Below, in pieces: positions 60,746 through 64,000 of a DNA stretch of 64,000 nt. The notes below the pieces were generated by a model, which did no database searches, had not been told where the DNA came from, and worked only from the letters and a program-made list of their open reading frames with translations. This DNA is from Atrichornis clamosus. Taxonomy: Eukaryota; Chordata; Aves; Passeriformes; Menuridae. Numbering within the stretch: position 1 is the first letter of the stretch; every line of letters starts with the position of its first letter. The stretch is taken from contig WBMZ01005334.1 of the NCBI GenBank assembly GCA_013400975.1, forward strand, positions 1 through 64,000, given 5' to 3'. Both the position numbers and the translations under genes were made by a program.

Positions 60746-61604
60746 CAAGAAGACCAAGAAATCCATTAATAATTTTAATGGAGCCATTTCTTATGTGATC
60801 CTGTAGAGCCAGCCCTATGCATAGGCCTAAAAGGGAGTGAGTAACTCGTATTCAGACCAGGAGGTAGATGAACATGTGGTGGAGTACTGACAAATGACTG
60901 TCAGGGCTAAAAGAAGTACCATTTGAGTGCCTATTCACTGTCTGGGAAAGAAGGGTGTGTAAAATTGTAGATGTGAAAATGGAATTGAGGTTGATATCAC
61001 TGTATCTACTCATGGCATTGATGAAGACAGGTACCATGGAGATTGGAATACACTGACAATGTCATTGCAGTATAATAAATGGCAGGGAGTCCAGTGTGTG
61101 CACCCAAAAGTTCCCCCCCAAAGTCATGGATATATGCCTTGAAAAACCTAGAGGCAGTATTTTAATTTGAAATTAACCTAGAATTTTATTTAGTTAGCGC
61201 TGAATCTGTCTTAAGGAAGAGAATAATTATCTGCTCCTTCAACACAGTATTGAGAATGTATAAGCACTCTTGAGACTACAATCCCATATTCTAGTACTGG
61301 AATGAATATAGTATTCAGAGAAGGTAATAAGACATCCTAATGTGTCTTATCTTTTCACATAACCATGATTTAGCTGCCTAATTCCGTAAGCCACCATTTG
61401 AGATAAACGTAACTGCATTATATTTCTTGCTATTTTTGCTAGATCTTCTGGAAGCTTCCTAATACCTATGGAAGGGGATAGCAAAAAGAAAAGGGGTGGG
61501 TTTTTTAGCTTACTGAAATGTCAGGGTTTCATTCTTTCCTCTTGCTTGGATTTCTGGGCGTTTTGCCACTCTTCTCCCTCTCTTTTTTTTTTAACCTGAT
61601 TTAG
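60746..61604. other. Intronic sequence, no gene seen
   Basis: AT-rich intron with no recognised element. A pyrimidine-rich tract (61569-61593) forms its right edge, upstream of the candidate exon at 61605. Confidence 0.5.
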
Positions 61605-61642
61605 TTTGTTGATTCTCTGGGTATTTCTCACTGGTAACTCTT

Positions 61643-61822
61643 ATGTCCTGCTGCTTCAGAGCAAGGGTCTCACTGCTCCTCTTGCTAGTAGTGCTGATTT
61701 CCCTGTTCCCTGAAGAGGGAAATTCAAAGTATGTCAGACTGCAAGATAGAAACTTAAATGTTTCACTGATGTTAAAAAACCAACTTCCAGAAGAGGAGGA
61801 ACATGGACTGGGTATAGAAAAG
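61643..61822 (+). CDS. Candidate exon of an unrecognised small secreted protein (speculative)
   Basis: Sixty codons run from an ATG at 61643 to a consensus donor, AAG|GTGAGG at 61822/61823. Residues 1-8 are MSCCFRAR (basic n-region). Residues 9-22 are an uninterrupted hydrophobic core (VSLLLLLVVLISLF). Then comes PEEGNS, a plausible cleavage region near residues 26-28: a textbook signal peptide. The remainder is polar, with a sequon NVS at 39-41 and an acidic PEEEE stretch. An acceptor-like site with a strong pyrimidine tract lies at 61604, so the exon could be 61605-61822. The -3 base is C-T rich and the start context weak. I recognise no family, and T/C-rich DNA can create leucine-rich cores by chance. 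Confidence 0.25.
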
Positions 61823-62045
61823 GTGAGGAAAGGTGCCCTGCTTCCCCTTGGCTTTTCAGGTTAGGCACTCTTGATTGCTCTCTGTAGGCTTCCCCATAAT
61901 GATACGGTGTCTTTTCATCTCAATAATTTGTTTGCTGTTTCTCAGTGGTTATGGAAAGTAAGGGGGATTTTACATGTGATTCTTCCTTGAAAATGCTTAT
62001 ATACTAATTTTTAGGAGTTTCTCTCTTTAATTTGTTTGTTTTCAG

Positions 62046-62162
62046 CAACTTTCCAATCAGTTGAGAGCTGTTGTCAGACTCCAGACCTTGCTGGCTAGTC
62101 TCAGGAGCAAAGCCGATGATTTATTAATAACGCAGATGTGGTGCCAGCGTGAGAGTGGGTAA
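62046..62162 (+). CDS. Candidate second exon of the same small secreted protein (speculative)
   Basis: After a strong acceptor (TTTAATTTGTTTGTTTTCAG ending at 62045), phase 0 stays open for 38 codons to TAA at 62160-62162. This is the phase needed to join the donor at 61822. The peptide begins QLSNQLRAVVRLQTLLASLR and looks like a leucine-rich amphipathic helix ending near KADD. Joined to the upstream segment it would give about 98 residues. A GTAAAC donor-like site at 62159 would alternatively remove the stop. No dibasic-amidation processing site is evident. The helix is loosely reminiscent of peptide-hormone helices but is too weak to assign. Confidence 0.2.
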   Translation, partial: QLSNQLRAVVRLQTLLASLRSKADDLLITQMWCQRESG

Positions 62163-64000
62163 ACACTCCTCCTCTGCAGAGGAGCAAGACTGTGTACTTT
62201 TCACCTCTGCAGTTATGTAAGGTGTTCTCAGCGATCTGTGTGTTTAACTTGGCCCTTGCTTTTCCCATTTGTTTGCAAAATGATTGGCCAAGGAATTGTG
62301 ATATCTCCAACAGGGAAGAGGCCCAGGAAGCCTCAGCTGGAGTAGGAGCCCCAGCGCACAGATGGGTGCAGGGTGGCCTGGGTGGGGTGAAAATATCCCC
62401 CCCATGGAGCAGCACGGGGACTCACCAACAGCACATCAGGTCACCCTGATGTCAGGTAGCAGTTCAGGGCTGGTGGGCATCCAGCTTGAGTGCTGGGGAC
62501 TGTGACACGCTAGTGTCCAAGGTGGTTACTTGCTCCTCCTACATTAGGACTGCCCTTCTCTGTAGTCCACAGGTGGAATCCCATAGTACATCACAGACTT
62601 GCTACATCCTACTGATGACCTTTTCAATATGGTCCAAGTAATGGGCCTTTTCTAAATCTCTTTTATTTCACTGTAACTCTCAAATGAAGCATCTTCGCAA
62701 GGCTCCCTTGGCCAGGTGAATTGCTGCAGGAAGCTAATGTAGTCAGTTTTACAGCACTCACCTCCTATTTTCTTTCTGATCCAGTGAACCAGGCTCCTCA
62801 CTGCCAAGGCATATCTCTTATTCCTTTTTGATGGCATCTAACAGATTTCATGGCTTTTTGTGAGGCACGTTAAGATTCCCAGTGTGTCGTTGAGGGAACA
62901 GTTGCCAGCATATCCACCCATTGCCTGGTCCCGTTGCTGGGCTGTTCACCGTTTGGCCTCATGAGCATCCCAGCAGCAAAGACCTGTCCTCATTACTCAC
63001 ACTTCTAACCTGGATCTGATGGAGGATGTGTGGTATGGACACTGGAGGATGAAGTTGGTGTGCTGAGCCACAGTGGCTTTCCTTTACAGGGCACCGAAAG
63101 AGAAATAAGGTGTCTCAGGGCTTGACTGTCAGTTCTGCAGTCATCTTTGCCTACCCTTTCACTGCAGGGTGGTATTTCCAAACCAAGGGAATTTAATCTC
63201 AGTCCTGTTCATATGAGCAAGCTTGCATTAAAGTCAGCATATATCTGCTTGAAGGCTTTTATGGAATTTAGAAAGGAGGTGGGGAAGGAGGTATGTCAGG
63301 AAGTGATGCTGTGCCGTACCCAATCTTCTTGTTTGGTGTTCTGCTATTCTACTACACTGCTCTTGCCTTTTCTCTTGCCAGCTGCCCTGCAGTCAAACAA
63401 CTTACCTCACTTTGCTGGCATTAATTCTGGAATGACTCCTTTTGTCTGCTTTTGAGATATTGAGAAAATTTGAAGAAAATTGCCTCTTCCCAAGCTCTTA
63501 TCTTCTTCTTTTATAGTTCAGTCAAGTTAAATTTAATGATGGAATATGTTGTTTACCAGCAAAAATCTGTGTCACCTTGACTTACTGTGGTCCCACCTGC
63601 AATTTACACAGCTCTCTTGGGTCTTCCATGAAAACACTCAATCCTTGAGATGAACAGGTGTGCGTTAAAGCCACCCAGCCATCAGTTAACTGTGTGTAAT
63701 GCTGTATCCTGAGACTCTAGAAAGGTTTTAGACATTTTTTCTATAATGCAGGCATCAATGAATGGTCAGAGTTGGAGGGCTTAAATGACTGATCTGCTAT
63801 TGAAACCCATCTTGAGCCCCATGGTAGGCTGCATGCAGTCTTTCCACAGGAGGAGCTGTGTTTGTTGGAGCCCTGCACAAGGCAGCTTCTCACCATGTGA
63901 AAACTCTCTCCACCCATGTAATAGAAATCAGACATTTGAGGAATTCTATCTAAATACAGTTTTGCTTCTCTCTGCTTTCTTTGTGTTCATTCTGTAGGGT
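62163..64000. other. Intronic sequence to window end, no gene seen
   Basis: GC-moderate at 62270-62520, then mixed. Short frames only. An ATTAAA hexamer near 63226 could serve as a polyadenylation signal, but such hexamers are common by chance. The next MBNL2 exon is not reached. Confidence 0.5.

Larger units (their letters stand above)
37931..64000 (+). other. MBNL2: Intron 2 of MBNL2 (continues past the window)
   Basis: At least 26 kb of non-coding sequence follows the exon 2 donor. The next MBNL2 coding exon should complete zinc finger 2 (a GRCSRENCKYLH-type segment). I did not find it on either strand, so the exon lies beyond 64000. Repeats and candidate elements inside are listed separately. 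Confidence 0.8.

Noticed and set aside
1..64000. Bacterial-style systems, CRISPR arrays, phage or plasmid genes
   Set aside because: Introns, CpG island, CR1 LINEs and an MBNL exon show vertebrate nuclear DNA; no direct-repeat/spacer arrays were seen.

Overview
The window reads as bird nuclear DNA. It is mostly AT-rich intron, it carries chicken-repeat-1 (CR1) LINE 3' ends, and its only clear protein-coding exon is the first coding exon of a vertebrate muscleblind-like RNA-binding protein. The 58 encoded residues match MBNL2 better than MBNL1 or MBNL3, as recalled from family knowledge; no alignment was run. The gene runs on the + strand and the window holds only its 5' part.

Layout. Bases 1-539 are a dense CpG island containing the promoter and/or a non-coding first exon. 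It ends at a strong splice donor (AAG|GTGAGT at 539/540) and carries two G-quadruplex-type motifs. Bases 540-37099 are intron 1, about 36.6 kb. It contains an old CR1 copy (7230-7613), a possible hAT-type transposon remnant (2139-2230), two CpG-enriched patches (about 13780-14320 and 21470-21860), several perfect short inverted repeats, microsatellites and a roughly 400-base pyrimidine-rich tract (34375-34770). Exon 2 most simply spans 37100-37930. It has a 657-base 5' leader with a cluster of short upstream ORFs, then the start codon at 37757 in a good context, then 58 codons ending at a phase-0 donor. A second acceptor-like site at 37690 would give a leader exon without upstream ATGs. Bases 37931-64000 are intron 2, which continues beyond the window. 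It holds a well-preserved 5'-truncated CR1 (40873-41322), a sauropsid-type ancient CR1 tail (54287-54372), MIR-like SINE fragments and low-complexity tracts.

Most speculative point: at 61605-62162, deep in intron 2, two exon-like segments on the + strand join in phase 0. They would encode a small protein of about 98 residues with a convincing signal peptide. I recognise no family for it, and it may be chance.

Bacterial features (operons, ribosome binding sites, CRISPR) do not apply. I found no rRNA, tRNA or intact mobile element. Most other open frames in the window look like chance frames in intron or repeat sequence.
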